Below, in pieces: positions 20,768-30,631 of a DNA stretch of 64,000 nt. The stretch is from Conchocele bisecta. Its lineage: Eukaryota > Mollusca > Bivalvia > Lucinida > Thyasiridae. Each line of letters starts with the position of its first letter. The stretch's first letter is position 1. The notes below the pieces were generated by a model. The model saw only the letters and a list, made by a program, of their open reading frames with translations. It did not search any database and was not told where the DNA came from. Where the stretch lies: NCBI GenBank assembly GCA_029237695.1, contig CM055265.1, forward strand, positions 107,372,773 through 107,436,772, written 5' to 3'. Position numbers and translations under genes: made by a program.

Positions 20768-20895
20768 CACTGTATCGTCGGGTGTGAATGCCGTTGCCCT
20801 CGTATTTATGGTGGACATCATTCAGCCCGCATACACACATGTGTACGGACACGAGTTATGGGAACCGAAAGCTACATATCTGTCAAAAGTGATTG
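20768..20895 (+). CDS. SLC5-family symporter, internal exon
   Basis: Acceptor CTCCCTTGCAG ends at 20767; donor G|GTATGT at 20895/20896. It encodes TVSSGVNAVALVFMVDIIQP followed by AYTHVYGHELWEPKATYLSK and VIG. The first part matches the family's STVSSGLNALAAVTLEDFVKP signature between two transmembrane helices. The insertion-like HVYGHELWEP replaces the usual short cytoplasmic loop. It leaves one base of a codon, completed by CA of the exon at 25611. Phase agreement on both sides makes the exon structure solid. Confidence 0.9.
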
Positions 20896-21398
20896 GTATG
20901 TGTAGACAATTCTTATAAATACGTTACAAACATTGGCAAACCACTAGTAGCTTCCCTCTGAACAACTTCCGGGGCATTATGGACGTTATAATATGCGCGT
21001 TTTATCGGTTTAACGTAACGTATCTCAGTTTAAACTAAGCCGTTGCTCAGGCAACGTGACGTCAAACAAGCAAACTCTGCCAAGTTGGACGTCGAATAAT
21101 TGGATGACTTGGAACTACGTACTACATGTAGTTCTAAGCGAATTTATCCGTCTCCAAGTCCATTAACACATTGATAATACTGCTCTATTATATAACCACA
21201 TAGGCAATTGGCATATGTCAGGTGTAGTTTGCTAAAATACACTTGCTTTAACATTGTTAACTTGTCATTTTGTTTCAAAATGCATATAAAAGTTATGGTG
21301 TGGGACAGGATCCAGAATGAAGTAGATATGATATGATCGGTAAGTTCTGTAAATACTACTGAACAGTTGCACATTATTCTGTTCTAATATGGAATATG

Positions 21399-22778
21399 TC
21401 TGCTTCCATCTCCGCCACTGATTCTACTTCTGTATCTGTTGTTTGTGCTGTTTCTACTTCCGTCTCCGCCACTGTTTCTACTTTTGTATCTGTTGTTTCT
21501 GCTGTTTCTACCTCCGTCTCCCTGTTGTTTCTGCTGTTTCTACTTCCGTATCCGCCGCTGATTATACTTCTGTATATGTTGTTTCTGCTGTTTATACCTC
21601 CGTCCCCGCCACTGATTCTACTTCTATATTTATTGTTGCGACTGTTTCTACATCCGTCTCCGCCACTTAGTCTACTTCTGTATCTATTGTTTCCGCTGTT
21701 TCTACTTCCGTCTCCACCTCTGATTCTACTGTTGTATCTGTTGTTTCTGCTGTTTCTACTACCGTCTCCGCCACTGATTCTACTTCTGTATCTGTTGTTT
21801 CTGTTGTTTCTACTTCCGTCTCCGCCATTGATTCTACTTGTGTATCTGTTGTTTCTGCTGTTTCTACTTCCGTCTCCGCCACTGTTTCTACTTTTGTATA
21901 TGTTGTTTCTGCTGTTTCTACCTCCGTCTCCCTGTTGTTTCTGCTGTTTCTACTTCCGTATCCGCCGCTGATTCTACTTCTGTATATGTTGTTTCTCCTG
22001 TTTCTACCTCCGTCCCCGCCACTGATTCTACTTCTATATTTATTGTTGCGACTGTTTCTACATCAGTCTCCGCCACTTAGTCTACTTCTGTATCTATTGT
22101 TTCCGCTGTTTCTACTTCCGTCTCCGCCTCTGATTCTACTGTTGTATCTGTTGTTTCTGCTGTTTCTAATTCCGTCTCCGCCACTGATTCTACTTCTGTA
22201 TATGTTGTTTATGTTGTTTCTTCCTCCGTCTCCGCCACTGATTCTACTTATGTATGTGTTGTTTCTGTTGTTTATACTTCCGTCTCCGCCATTGATTCTA
22301 CTTCTGTATATGTTGTTTCTGCTGTTTCTACTTCCGTCTCCGCCACTGATTCTACTTCTGTATATGTTGTTTCTGTTGTTTCTTCCTCCGTCTCCGCCAC
22401 TGATTCTACTTCTGTATATGTTGTTTATGTTGTTTCTACTTCCGTATCCGCCACTGATTCTACTTCTGTATATGTTGTTTCTGCTGTTTCTACTTCCGTC
22501 TCCGCCACTGATTCTCCTTTTGTATCTGTTGTTTCTGCTGTTTCTACCTCCGTCTCCCTGTTGTTTCTGCTGTTTCTACTTCCGTATTCGCCGCTGATTC
22601 TACTTCTGTATATGTTGTTTCTGCTGTTTCTACCTACGTCTCCGCCACTGATTCTACTTCTGTATCTATTGTTTCTGCTGTTTCTACTTCCGTCTCCGCC
22701 TCTGATTCTACTTGTGTATCAGTTGTTTCTGCTGTTTCTGCTTCCGTCTCCGCCACTGATTCTACTTCTGTATCTGTT
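21399..22778. repeat. 54-bp-unit minisatellite, left block
   Basis: About 25 units of a 54-base repeat made of TCTACTTCTGTATCTGTTG, TTTCTGCTGTTTCTACTTCC and GTCTCCGCCACTGAT, with smaller higher-order changes. Because 54 is a multiple of 3, all frames are repetitive. The plus strand reads as Ser/Val/Thr repeats, or Leu/Phe/Pro repeats in another frame, and the minus strand as Glu/Thr/Val repeats. CTGTT/TTG duplications and occasional TAG show it is not maintained as one open frame. Confidence 0.92.
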
Positions 22779-22791
22779 ATATATATATACT

Positions 22792-24062
22792 CTTTATTTC
22801 CTCCATATGGAGATTACATGGTGAAACATGAAGAACAGAACAAGTAACATACATACAAACATGACATATAGTGAATAATTAGATTTGCAAAAATTGCGAT
22901 GTTTCTGTACACTATGTACATGTATCGTAAATTGGATTCAGAATTACACACACATGAATAGCTGTGTGATCAGAAAACATCATACAACAGGTTCACTGCA
23001 TTACTGGTCAATTGGTGTGAATCCTTTCTATTAAAATATATCCCACAGTCTACGGTATTCAGTTGTGTGCAATGTAGGTTCAACTGATATGATAAGCAGA
23101 GTGAACCCATACCAGCGTACACTTGCGCGTTTACAATCTAAATCTGTTTTGCGTATCAGTCGGGCAAGCAGTGTGGACCCTGGTCAACGTACACGCGAGT
23201 GTAGGCTAACCGGGACCATTCTGGCTGTCTGTTTATCTCAGGTGCGTGTACCACAATATATATTTTATTGTAGACCCGTTGCCTACAATGTACGCAGTGT
23301 AACATGTCACATGATGTTGGTCAGTGTTATGAACAGTGTAGACCTTGCTCAATGGATACAAATACCTAGTCTAGTCTAAAGGCTTATTTACTAGTCGTTA
23401 TATGCATGTATCGTTAAAAGGTTCAATCAGTGATCGGTTATCTACTGATGACAGAGTGATACATGTACATGTACATAGTATCGGAATATAACAGATCAGA
23501 CTCATTTTTTAACATACAGGATGCATATGCTGGTTATGGGTTCATCCTCATTCTGATATTTGCGATCAGTGATTACATATAATCGTTTTTCCACGAGTTA
23601 TGATAATATTCGATTATGACAAAATATAGATTTCGATGACGAGCAGTGCGTATCCTGACCAGCATGTGCGAGTACGTAGGCTGGTCATCCTGATTGTGTG
23701 TATTCAGAGTATCGTACGGTACATGTTACCAATATACATGGTCAGCATTAAGGGCCCTGATCAGCATACACGTACGTGTAGGCGGGTCGGGGCTGCATTA
23801 TTATGTTGGTTAGGTTAGCATAACTCTTATATAGGCATATAACACGTGCACAATGACATATAATCATTAACAATTAGTGGCTAAAATGCTAGATAGTATC
23901 TGTCGCTATGAAAGATGGTGTATATTCTGACCAGACTACACCACATGCGTAAGCTGGTCAGATTCTAAACCATATAGCATAGTTATTGGGACAAACTCAA
24001 CAAAAAACAGTCGTCAAGTGACAAGTGTGTATTGTTGTTTTAGGGTTCATTACTTGCGTTAT
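22792..24062 (-). other. 3' untranslated part of the truncated LINE, with short repeats
   Basis: About 1.27 kb between the ORF stop and the TA tail. It contains bivalve-type short motifs (GACCAGCATGTGCGAGTACG and related) near 23640-23800 and 23930-23960 that recur elsewhere. The length is more than a usual 3' UTR, so nested small insertions are likely. Confidence 0.45.
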
Positions 24063-24833
24063 TTAATCGTATTGTGCAATTCGAGTACATGTAGCAACAT
24101 ATTCAATAGCAATCCTGAGGAAGTGTTTGTGGGACCTTCTGTCAGGCAAAGTTCGCAATTGTTTGCCAATTAGTTTTTGCAATTTTTCTTCGCATGAGCC
24201 ATCCCGTATTTCTAAGACTACGTCAGTACAAAAATGTTCTTCAACATTGCGATAGAAATCATTTCTGATGTTATCATGTGTACTGCATTCTGTAATAATG
24301 TGCGAGACGTGGTCTGTGGAGAAAGAACCACACACGTGGCATATGATACTTAAACCTTGTGGATTATCTGTACAGTTTCTAATCCACAATTTGCTCACGG
24401 CGCGTGCGGCGGGGACGCTAGTGGGTTCTGTAGAGCACTCCCAGAGAATAGCCCTTTCAATATTTGTATGAAGAAGACGAAATCTCGCGAAGCAGTTATC
24501 ACCCTGTAATCTTTGTCTCCACATGTCAGTTTCCTTTGCGTTTATAAAAAATTTACATTTAATTTTCCAAGCGTTTTTCTCCGGAAACGTACCGCTTTGT
24601 ACATAGTTAACTAAGAAATGGGCTAGACCATATTTATCTAAAACACGTATAATATCGGGAATAAATCCTCTTTGATTACCGTCTGTTCGGCAAGTGCATA
24701 CGGACAATCGGATGTTAAATATCTTTCTAGTTAATATGTGACACGGCATATTACACAGTCTGCCTAGAAATAACAACTTTTTTAAATCGATTTGTGAATG
24801 GACTGTTTTCCATCCAAGCATGCTAATGCACAT
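24063..24833 (-). pseudogene. LINE ORF2 C-terminal fragment
   Basis: A 256-codon frame without the reverse-transcriptase palm motifs. It corresponds to the region after the RT domain and ends with a Cys/His cluster, CHVCGSFSTDHVSHIITECS, typical of the C-terminal zinc-knuckle-like domain of invertebrate non-LTR retrotransposons. The first Met is internal; the frame simply starts at the truncation point. Remains of the RT are absent, so it cannot be autonomous. Confidence 0.78.
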
Positions 24834-24870
24834 ATCCGTTCTAGTTCTAACATGGAAGTTTTGGATCTTT

Positions 24871-25385
24871 TTGCTGTTTCTACGTCCGTCTCCGCCACTT
24901 AGTCTACTTCTGTATCTATTGTTTCTGCTGTTTCTACTTCCGTTTCCGCCTCTGATTCTACTTCTGTATCTGTTGTTTCTGCTGTTTCTACTTCCGTCTC
25001 CGCCACTGATTCTACTTCTGTAGATGTTGTTTCTGTTGTTTCTACTTCCGTCTCAGCCACTGATTCTACTTCTGTATCTGTTGTTTCTGCTGTTTCTACT
25101 TCCGTCTCCGCCACTGAGTCTACTTCAGTATATGTTGTTTCTGTTGTTTCTACTTCCGTCTCCGGCACTGATTCTACTTCTGTATGTGTTGTATCTGCTG
25201 TTTCTAATTCCGTATCCGCCACTGATTCTACTTCTGTATATGTTGTTTATGTTATTTCTACTCTTCCGTCTCCACCACGGATTCTACTTCTGTATCTGTT
25301 GTTCCTGTTGTTTGTATCTCCGTTTCCGCAACTGATTCTACTTCTGTATCTGTTGTCTTTGCTGTTTCTATTTCCGTCGACGCCA
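24871..25385. repeat. 54-bp-unit minisatellite, right block
   Basis: About nine further units of the same 54-base repeat after the LINE. The minus strand has a 107-codon open stretch of the 18-residue unit ETEVETAETTDTEVESVA. The array ends in a non-repetitive segment that contains a minus-strand ATG with a signal-peptide-like sequence. Confidence 0.9.
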
Positions 25386-25516
25386 CCATCGCCAATGACA
25401 TATGTACCGCTGCTGCTGGTGTGTCTACTACATGTGATGCTGCTGTTGCTGACGTCGACGTAACCAACCATTGTGCCTATGACTATGGCTAAGAAAATTA
25501 CACAGTATTTACGCAT
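25247..25516 (-). CDS. Possible secreted repeat-protein start (minus strand)
   Basis: ATG at 25516 opens an 89-codon minus-strand frame. Residues 1-18 (MRKYCVIFLAIVIGTMVG) look like a secretory signal peptide: charged start, hydrophobic core, small residues near a cleavage point. The rest is Ser/Gly/Asn-rich and enters the 54-bp array as NRNSKDNRYRSRI-type repeats before a TAA at 25249-25247. In the neighbouring frame the same DNA gives open Glu/Thr-rich repeats, so a frameshift may separate the signal from the original repeat domain. It lies antisense within an SLC5 intron. It may be a small secreted-protein gene, a decayed one, or chance. Confidence 0.3.
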   Translation of the reverse strand: MRKYCVIFLAIVIGTMVGYVDVSNSSITCSRHTSSSGTYVIGDGGVDGNRNSKDNRYRSRISCGNGDTNNRNNRYRSRIRGGDGRVEIT

Positions 25517-25610
25517 ACTTTTTTCTAGTTAACCATGTGTGCATGTTTATATTTTTTGACAACATAACAACAATTTCATATTACTACCATCCTTCTTTAT
25601 TTGTTTCAAG

Positions 25611-25768
25611 CATTGGTCAGTGGCGCAGTAACGATTGGCTTGGCGTTTATTGCGGACCTATTTGGGCGTATGATTCTTCAAGTGGCCCTCAGTATATACG
25701 GCATGATTGGTGGACCTCTGCTGGGGCTGTTCATTTGCGCCATGTTTATACCTCTGGTTAATTTCACG
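25611..25768 (+). CDS. SLC5-family symporter, internal exon
   Basis: Acceptor TTTGTTTCAAG ends at 25610; donor ACG|GTAAGT at 25768/25769. It encodes VSGAVTIGLAFIADLFGRM and ILQVALSIYGMIGGPLLGLF then CAMFIPLVNFT. The QVALSIYGMIGGPLLGLF block is the highly conserved family signature (Q.ALSIFGMVGGPLLGLF) of the helices after the central loop. The exon starts by completing a GCA codon and ends in phase 0, compatible with the next exon at 27093. Strongest of the SLC5 exons. Confidence 0.93.
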
Positions 25769-27092
25769 GTAAGTTTCAATGCGCCTAAATAAAGACAAAC
25801 GTACATGTATGATCAGTATGTCCAATTATCTTCATTTACATTGCATAATATGTGTCTCGTGCATGAACACGTACCTAGCCCATTTCACTGACATTGATTA
25901 CGACAATTAGTCAAGTTAAAATTAACATTCTGAACACATGTTCATGGACACTGTTGTCAATTTATTTACGACATTTGTGCAAAATATCACATTTCCTCGA
26001 AACCAATATCTTGCACAAACGGGTCAGATATTGATTGATAAAATATAACAAAATTTCCGTGAACTAACTCAGAACTGTGGTTTGAAGTTCTTACAATCTT
26101 TAGCTTTATTTATTGAAATAGCATTGTACTCTGCCTCTATTATAATAGGCGAGAAAGTCATGTATATGCTTCTTTGAACTTCAAATAGTGATCACACTTT
26201 TGTTACGTATGAAACATGATATAGTTTATTACGTTCCATTCATTGTGTGTATTGTTCACGGCTTCATGACAAATGGTAATCGTCTGAGAATTAGATTTAT
26301 TTTTCTACATGTCCTTTCTATCACTAAGTATGCATGCTTTCGTTTTCGTAGAATATACTTAGATTTTGATAAACAATTAGCATACTAGACTTGACAAATA
26401 GAGTGCATAGCTATAGTGAATGTGTTTATGAAGTATGTATAGCTTTACAATACATTCATGTAGCTGTAATATACTATTTGTTATTTTCACAAGGGAGGTT
26501 TATTGAGCCATCTAAACTAACCGTGCCAACAGTCACTTGTACTTGTATACAAAGTTTACCAATGTATTCATTGCTAATCTCTTGTGACAAACGTTTGTTG
26601 CGGGCTTTATTAGTGTTTCCTTTGTGTGTTGACTTTGTGGAATTCATACACGTTACCTGTTTATTGTGAGTTTACTTATGGATCGTACACGACCAGTCTC
26701 AGCATGTACTCGTACAACGGTGCCGGTTGAAGTATGTGCTCACCACAGTACGCTGTCGTATCGTAATGGTCTTAAATGGTTACCTTGTACATGACATAGG
26801 CGCTTCGTTCTAATTCGCGTATATTATTTATCAACTGACAGTTTCATGATAAGAAGCATCCTATTCTCATTGATAAATTCAATTATTATATCCACTTGTT
26901 GAGTTTCCCACATTCTTCCACTGGATACATTCATGATGTTAGCCTCCATTGTCAACTGATACACTCGTGTATCCACTCATAGAATAAACCAATATCTCAC
27001 ATTGACATCAATGTTCTACACCGATACCTTCTATTATCAGTCATGGCGTTATCCCCGTATTTTAATGATGCCTCATTATTTGTCGTCGCCAG
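25769..27092 (+). other. Intron of the SLC5-like gene
   Basis: AT-rich, no repeats of note, ending in GTCGCCAG at 27092. Several short open frames here have no family resemblance. Confidence 0.6.
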
Positions 27093-27137
27093 GGAGCCAT
27101 TGCAGGCCTGATAGTTGGTCTAACGTTGTCATCCTGA
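27093..27137 (+). CDS. SLC5-family symporter exon with in-frame TGA at a conserved Trp
   Basis: After the acceptor at 27091-27092 the phase-0 frame reads GAIAGLIVGLTLSS and then TGA at 27135-27137. The same frame stays open beyond the stop and reads LTVGSIVWQNDNAP, which continues the family pattern (GAL.GL..GF..S.W.GIGA.IY). The stop therefore sits where SLC5A8-type proteins have Trp (TGG to TGA). Downstream exons of the gene survive at 48 kb, so either this allele is null, the product is truncated after about 11 helices, or the base is an assembly error. The true 3' end of the exon beyond the stop was not fixed. Confidence 0.72.
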   Translation, partial: GAIAGLIVGLTLSS

Positions 27138-27856
27138 CTAACAGTCGGCTCTATAGTGTGGCAAAATGATAACGCTCCACCACCACCACCCCATTACGCC
27201 AGTCACGGTCATTTATATCTTTGAAACAATATATCGGGTGGATCAAAAATGTTACCCCAACTTTCAAATTACCATTTCTGAATACCATGTATAGTATCTC
27301 AACATAATAATTCGTAGTATCAATTCTTGTAATTATCCCATATCTAAAAAGTTCAACTGATATTTGTAATATCACATTTGTGCCGCTGAAATAAAATACC
27401 ATGCCCCGAAGAAATATCTGACATTTAAATGACTTGTGTGCTTTAAATGTTAGATTTCCAAATGTCTATTCCTAATTTGAAATTTCTGTGCGGTATTATC
27501 AATCTGTATTTTTTAGTTAGTTCAATGTTGGTGGATTTGCGATTTAGACCCCTATGATAACTATTTTTGTTTTGTTATCACCACATGCTGTCTGAGGAAA
27601 TTGCGTGAAGTTATATTGTGAGAATGCATAGTTTCTGGGATATGACACTTTGAATGTTGGGGTCCATTTTCATGTCTGCCCGATACATGTATCAATATGA
27701 TAAAGACATATTTTGTGTATAAAAATGGGTATGATGTAGTATTAATACATCAGTATGGTATTATAACGAAGATACCATTAAGCAGCCGAGAAATAAATGC
27801 CGAAACACTACGCTTCATGCGTATTGCTCTTCCAAAAATAACTTTCGATATGCAAG
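27138..27856 (+). other. Remainder of exon and following intron sequence
   Basis: No donor site could be chosen with confidence. Short inverted repeats near 27235-27380 resemble 53340-53480 (ACCCCAACTTTCAAATT and complement). No other gene. Confidence 0.35.
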
Positions 27857-27962
27857 ACTTAGTTGCGAACGGTAACTCTTGCAATCTACTCCAGTACCGT
27901 CCGAGGTCAGGGCTATGGACGGTTATGGGAGTACATTGCAAGAGTTACCGTTCGCAACTAAA
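27857..27962. repeat. Long fold-back hairpin
   Basis: Arms of about 45 bases (TTAGTTGCGAACGGTAACTC... and ...GAGTTACCGTTCGCAACTAA) surround a short loop near 27905-27917, with few mismatches. Non-coding. Confidence 0.8.
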
Positions 27963-28987
27963 ACAAAATCCATGAGAACCAAATGTGATATGTGATTAAT
28001 GATTGTGACGAGAAAAGGATCTAGATAACAATAGGAGCCACGTCCATGATTTGATAAGATTAGTTGCCTCTCTCCAGGTACAATAAGTTATTGTTCACAT
28101 ATTGGATTTTTATCAGGTCATCATTAAACATGATGGTAATATGTAACTTATTGTTAAACCTTGCAATATGTATTTGTCCAGGCGCTACGGGGTTTCCATA
28201 CACTATCAACTATCACGTGTATTGGTTGTAGATGCTCTCTAAAAGCGGTTACTGTCCCAGGAAACCCCCACGGGTTCTATAAATACGACAGACCAACGAT
28301 CTCTGGAAATAAATATACATAATAAAAATTATATGTACTGGGTTATAGCAGGATTATTATCAAATATGTAAAGTGATAACTTCACACATACATGGTGTAT
28401 TGGCTACTGCCTAGGTCCCAATTACAAGACATGATTACAATATCAACGTGACTAAAACAATACATTAACAAATGATAACAACTCCGACATGCTGTGTAAA
28501 CATGGCGGCGCACGTGTAGAGTACCCAAATGCTAGTCCAGCATTATGTTGCAGCTTCATTTCTAAATAACTATCAAAACACCCAATATTGAAATAGTGTA
28601 CAATTATAGAGAAATATATAATAAATAAGATAGAACATACCTGGAATATATATACATATATTTACTGGGTTATAGCAGGAATATTATCAAATATGTAAAG
28701 TGATAACTTCACACATACATGGTGTATTGGCTACTGCATAGGTCAACACGCAGAGCGCACGCAAGCGGATTATCGGGAAGCAATGACTCGTAAAACACAG
28801 CAACCGTATAGTCGTATAAATGACAGACGATAATAAGTTGCTGGAGGTCAATTGATGAGTCCAAAAATAGGTAAACCAGGTGTATTATCATATCATAGCC
28901 TCGTTTTCGTGTATAATGAATACATAATGGAGTGCACGTGCATGCATGTCGCAATAATAGTGTATCTTGGTGCTCAAATTGACAAGC

Positions 28988-29080
28988 AGTGTCTGGCTCA
29001 ATGGTATCGAAGCCGGTGAATGTATATGCTTTTGCAGAACTTTTGTTCTATCTGGTCGAGAGTTCGAACCTCACAAAAAC
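28988..29080 (+). repeat. tRNA-like sequence (SINE head or tRNA pseudogene)
   Basis: TGGCTCAATGG at about 28993 fits an A box, and GAGTTCGAACCTC at about 29061 fits a B box, with spacing enlarged by about 20 bases. A functional tRNA is unlikely because the anticodon arm cannot be formed cleanly. Best read as a SINE head or relic. Confidence 0.5.
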
Positions 29081-29399
29081 ACTTATTTTGTCGATAGTAT
29101 TGTGTTCTTTTTTATGATTGGTTGGTGGAGAGGGAAATATGTGTAACGGCGATGGTTATCACTGTTGCTGTATGACCTCAATGTGACATTATCGCAGAGA
29201 ACATACTTCTAGATCCTTCATGTACTGTAGGCATGACAAATGATGGACACAAATGAAATGTGCATTTAGTTATTAGTTTTCTTCACAGTGAGACTAACTT
29301 TCTACATGTAAACTATCTCATGCAGACGTTAATGTAATTTGTAAGAGCAACACATTAAAAAAAATATATAATAAAATATAAACAAATACAAATATATCT

Positions 29400-29475
29400 A
29401 TGTATGAAAAACTAAGATTCGAAATCACTACCTACAACATAGATATCCGTCGCTCTAACCCCTGAACTACATAAC
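29400..29475 (-). repeat. tRNA-like sequence (SINE head or tRNA pseudogene)
   Basis: Minus strand reads TGTAGTTCAGGGGTTAGAGC (A-box-like) and, about 35 bases on, ATTTCGAATCTTAG (B-box-like), the normal spacing for a tRNA. Stems are imperfect, so this is likely a relic or SINE head. Confidence 0.5.
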
Positions 29476-29717
29476 ATTTGGTGACAAATCTCAAAATCAC
29501 TATTGAAAAGGAATGCAGGCACGGGTATATTTACCTGTCTCACCTGTTCTTTGTTTTGTTTACGACCGGTTTGTTTGTAAACAAATAGCAAGTTATCGTC
29601 TGCGGACTATACACATGTATAATAATAGTTCCCTGGAGTAAATAACAACAAACACGAAGAAGGGTTGTTCAGCAAGTTTATTGCATTATAATACATGTAA
29701 TACAAATGTGTCCTATG

Positions 29718-29830
29718 ACATATACGTTATTGTTCACATATTGGATTTTTAAGGAATTAATTGCGAGGAAGCGCTAGCAACCGCATAATTTAGTTCCTTT
29801 AAAGTCCAATATGTGAACAATAACATATGT
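29718..29830. repeat. Hairpin with TATTGTTCACATATTGGA arms
   Basis: TTATTGTTCACATATTGGA... pairs with ...TCCAATATGTGAACAATAA around a loop of about 40 bases. Relatives occur at 28085-28110 and 49318-49400, so this is a dispersed hairpin family. Confidence 0.7.
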
Positions 29831-29997
29831 ATAGTTCAGCCAAAGTTTACTATGCATCTCCGATCCGAGTATTGATTTTCATTTCTTGTCGAGCAGGTCG
29901 TCCTTAAATATTGTAATAAGTAACCTATTGTTACATATTGCAATATGTGAAATGAGAGGAGCACGGTACTGGTCTGCGATTGGATTAGAAAGTAGGA

Positions 29998-30416
29998 CGA
30001 ATGAGGGATCGTAGTCAGTTAGTTCCCTTTGCAAAACTATTTATAGAGATCCGGTGCTATGCTGTGTTTCAGCGTTTATTTCTTACTGAATAACACAAGA
30101 ATTGAGTTTTGCGAACAGAGTACACCCAGATCACACTACACATGTGTGCAGTCTAGTCTGCGTCTACACTGATTGCAATAATATTAATAAGTGTAAAATA
30201 TGAATTTGACAAATAATGTAGTCCCACATCAGATTGCGTAGATATGTAGGATGATTTCAATCAACACTAGTCGAAATCACTATATTGACTCCTTTTCACA
30301 ACAAATCATGCGACATTCACTCTTTTTACAAGCAATAAGGCCATAAACTACACAATATGGACTGGATTTCTATAAATAAATTTAACGGGCGATAACTAGC
30401 TACGATCCCTCATTAC
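29998..30416. mobile_element. Non-autonomous element with ATGAGGGATCGTAG ends
   Basis: ATGAGGGATCGTAGTCAGTT at the left and AACTAGCTACGATCCCTCAT at the right form inverted ends, with pairing continuing through TTTATAGA. About 420 bases, no coding frame. A partial relative lies at about 51745-51800. Confidence 0.65.
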
Positions 30417-30583
30417 AATGCCATTTTTTGCACTGACAGTAGCGAAGAACTCAGCTGTCTCACAGGTACGATATCGGGCACCAAATGTCTGGCTATTCCA
30501 GCCAAAGCTCACCTTCAGTGCCTGTCACCGTATTTAGTTTAATATAAGCTCCAGCCGTGGGTAAACGTTTGCCGTGGTACGAT

Positions 30584-30631
30584 GGAACTGTTTGAACCCC
30601 AATGCCGTCGGCCGCGGGTTCAAACAGTTCC
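30584..30631. repeat. Perfect 16-bp-arm hairpin
   Basis: GGAACTGTTTGAACCC at 30584-30599 pairs exactly with GGGTTCAAACAGTTCC at 30616-30631. The 16-base loop is GC-rich. The GGTTCAAAC core resembles a B box, but no A box is present. Confidence 0.75.

Larger units (their letters stand above)
22779..24870 (-). mobile_element. 5'-truncated LINE inserted into the minisatellite
   Basis: The 54-bp array stops at about 22778 and resumes at about 24871; everything between is one minus-strand non-LTR insertion. The 3' end (left) has AATAAAGAG followed by a (TA)n tail at about 22779-22791. The 5' end is truncated within the reverse-transcriptase C-terminal region at about 24870. This looks like standard target-primed insertion into the repeat. 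Confidence 0.82.
20896..25610 (+). other. Large intron of the SLC5-like gene
   Basis: Holds a 54-bp minisatellite, a truncated LINE and an antisense frame with a signal-peptide-like start, each listed separately. Bases 20896-21395 contain only AT-rich DNA. Confidence 0.7.
27963..29717. other. Intronic DNA with a local duplication and tRNA-like elements
   Basis: A segment of about 75 bases (TACTGGGTTATAGCAGGA... GTATTGGCTACTGC) occurs at about 28338-28412 and again at 28660-28742. Two tRNA-like sequences are listed separately. Nothing coding. Confidence 0.5.

Noticed and set aside
21396..22824. Plus-strand Leu/Phe/Pro and Ser/Val repeat frames (191 and 220 codons)
   Set aside because: Generated by the 54-bp minisatellite; hydrophobic low-complexity output with no unique flanking domain.
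27135..27137. Selenocysteine at TGA in the SLC5-like exon
   Set aside because: The family position is Trp, not Cys or Sec, and no SECIS was looked for or suggested by context.
27697..27975. 92-codon plus-strand frame
   Set aside because: Lies largely on a long hairpin; the product has no family resemblance.
28988..29475. Functional tRNA genes
   Set aside because: A- and B-box-like sequences exist but stems and anticodon arms are not well formed; called tRNA-like relics.
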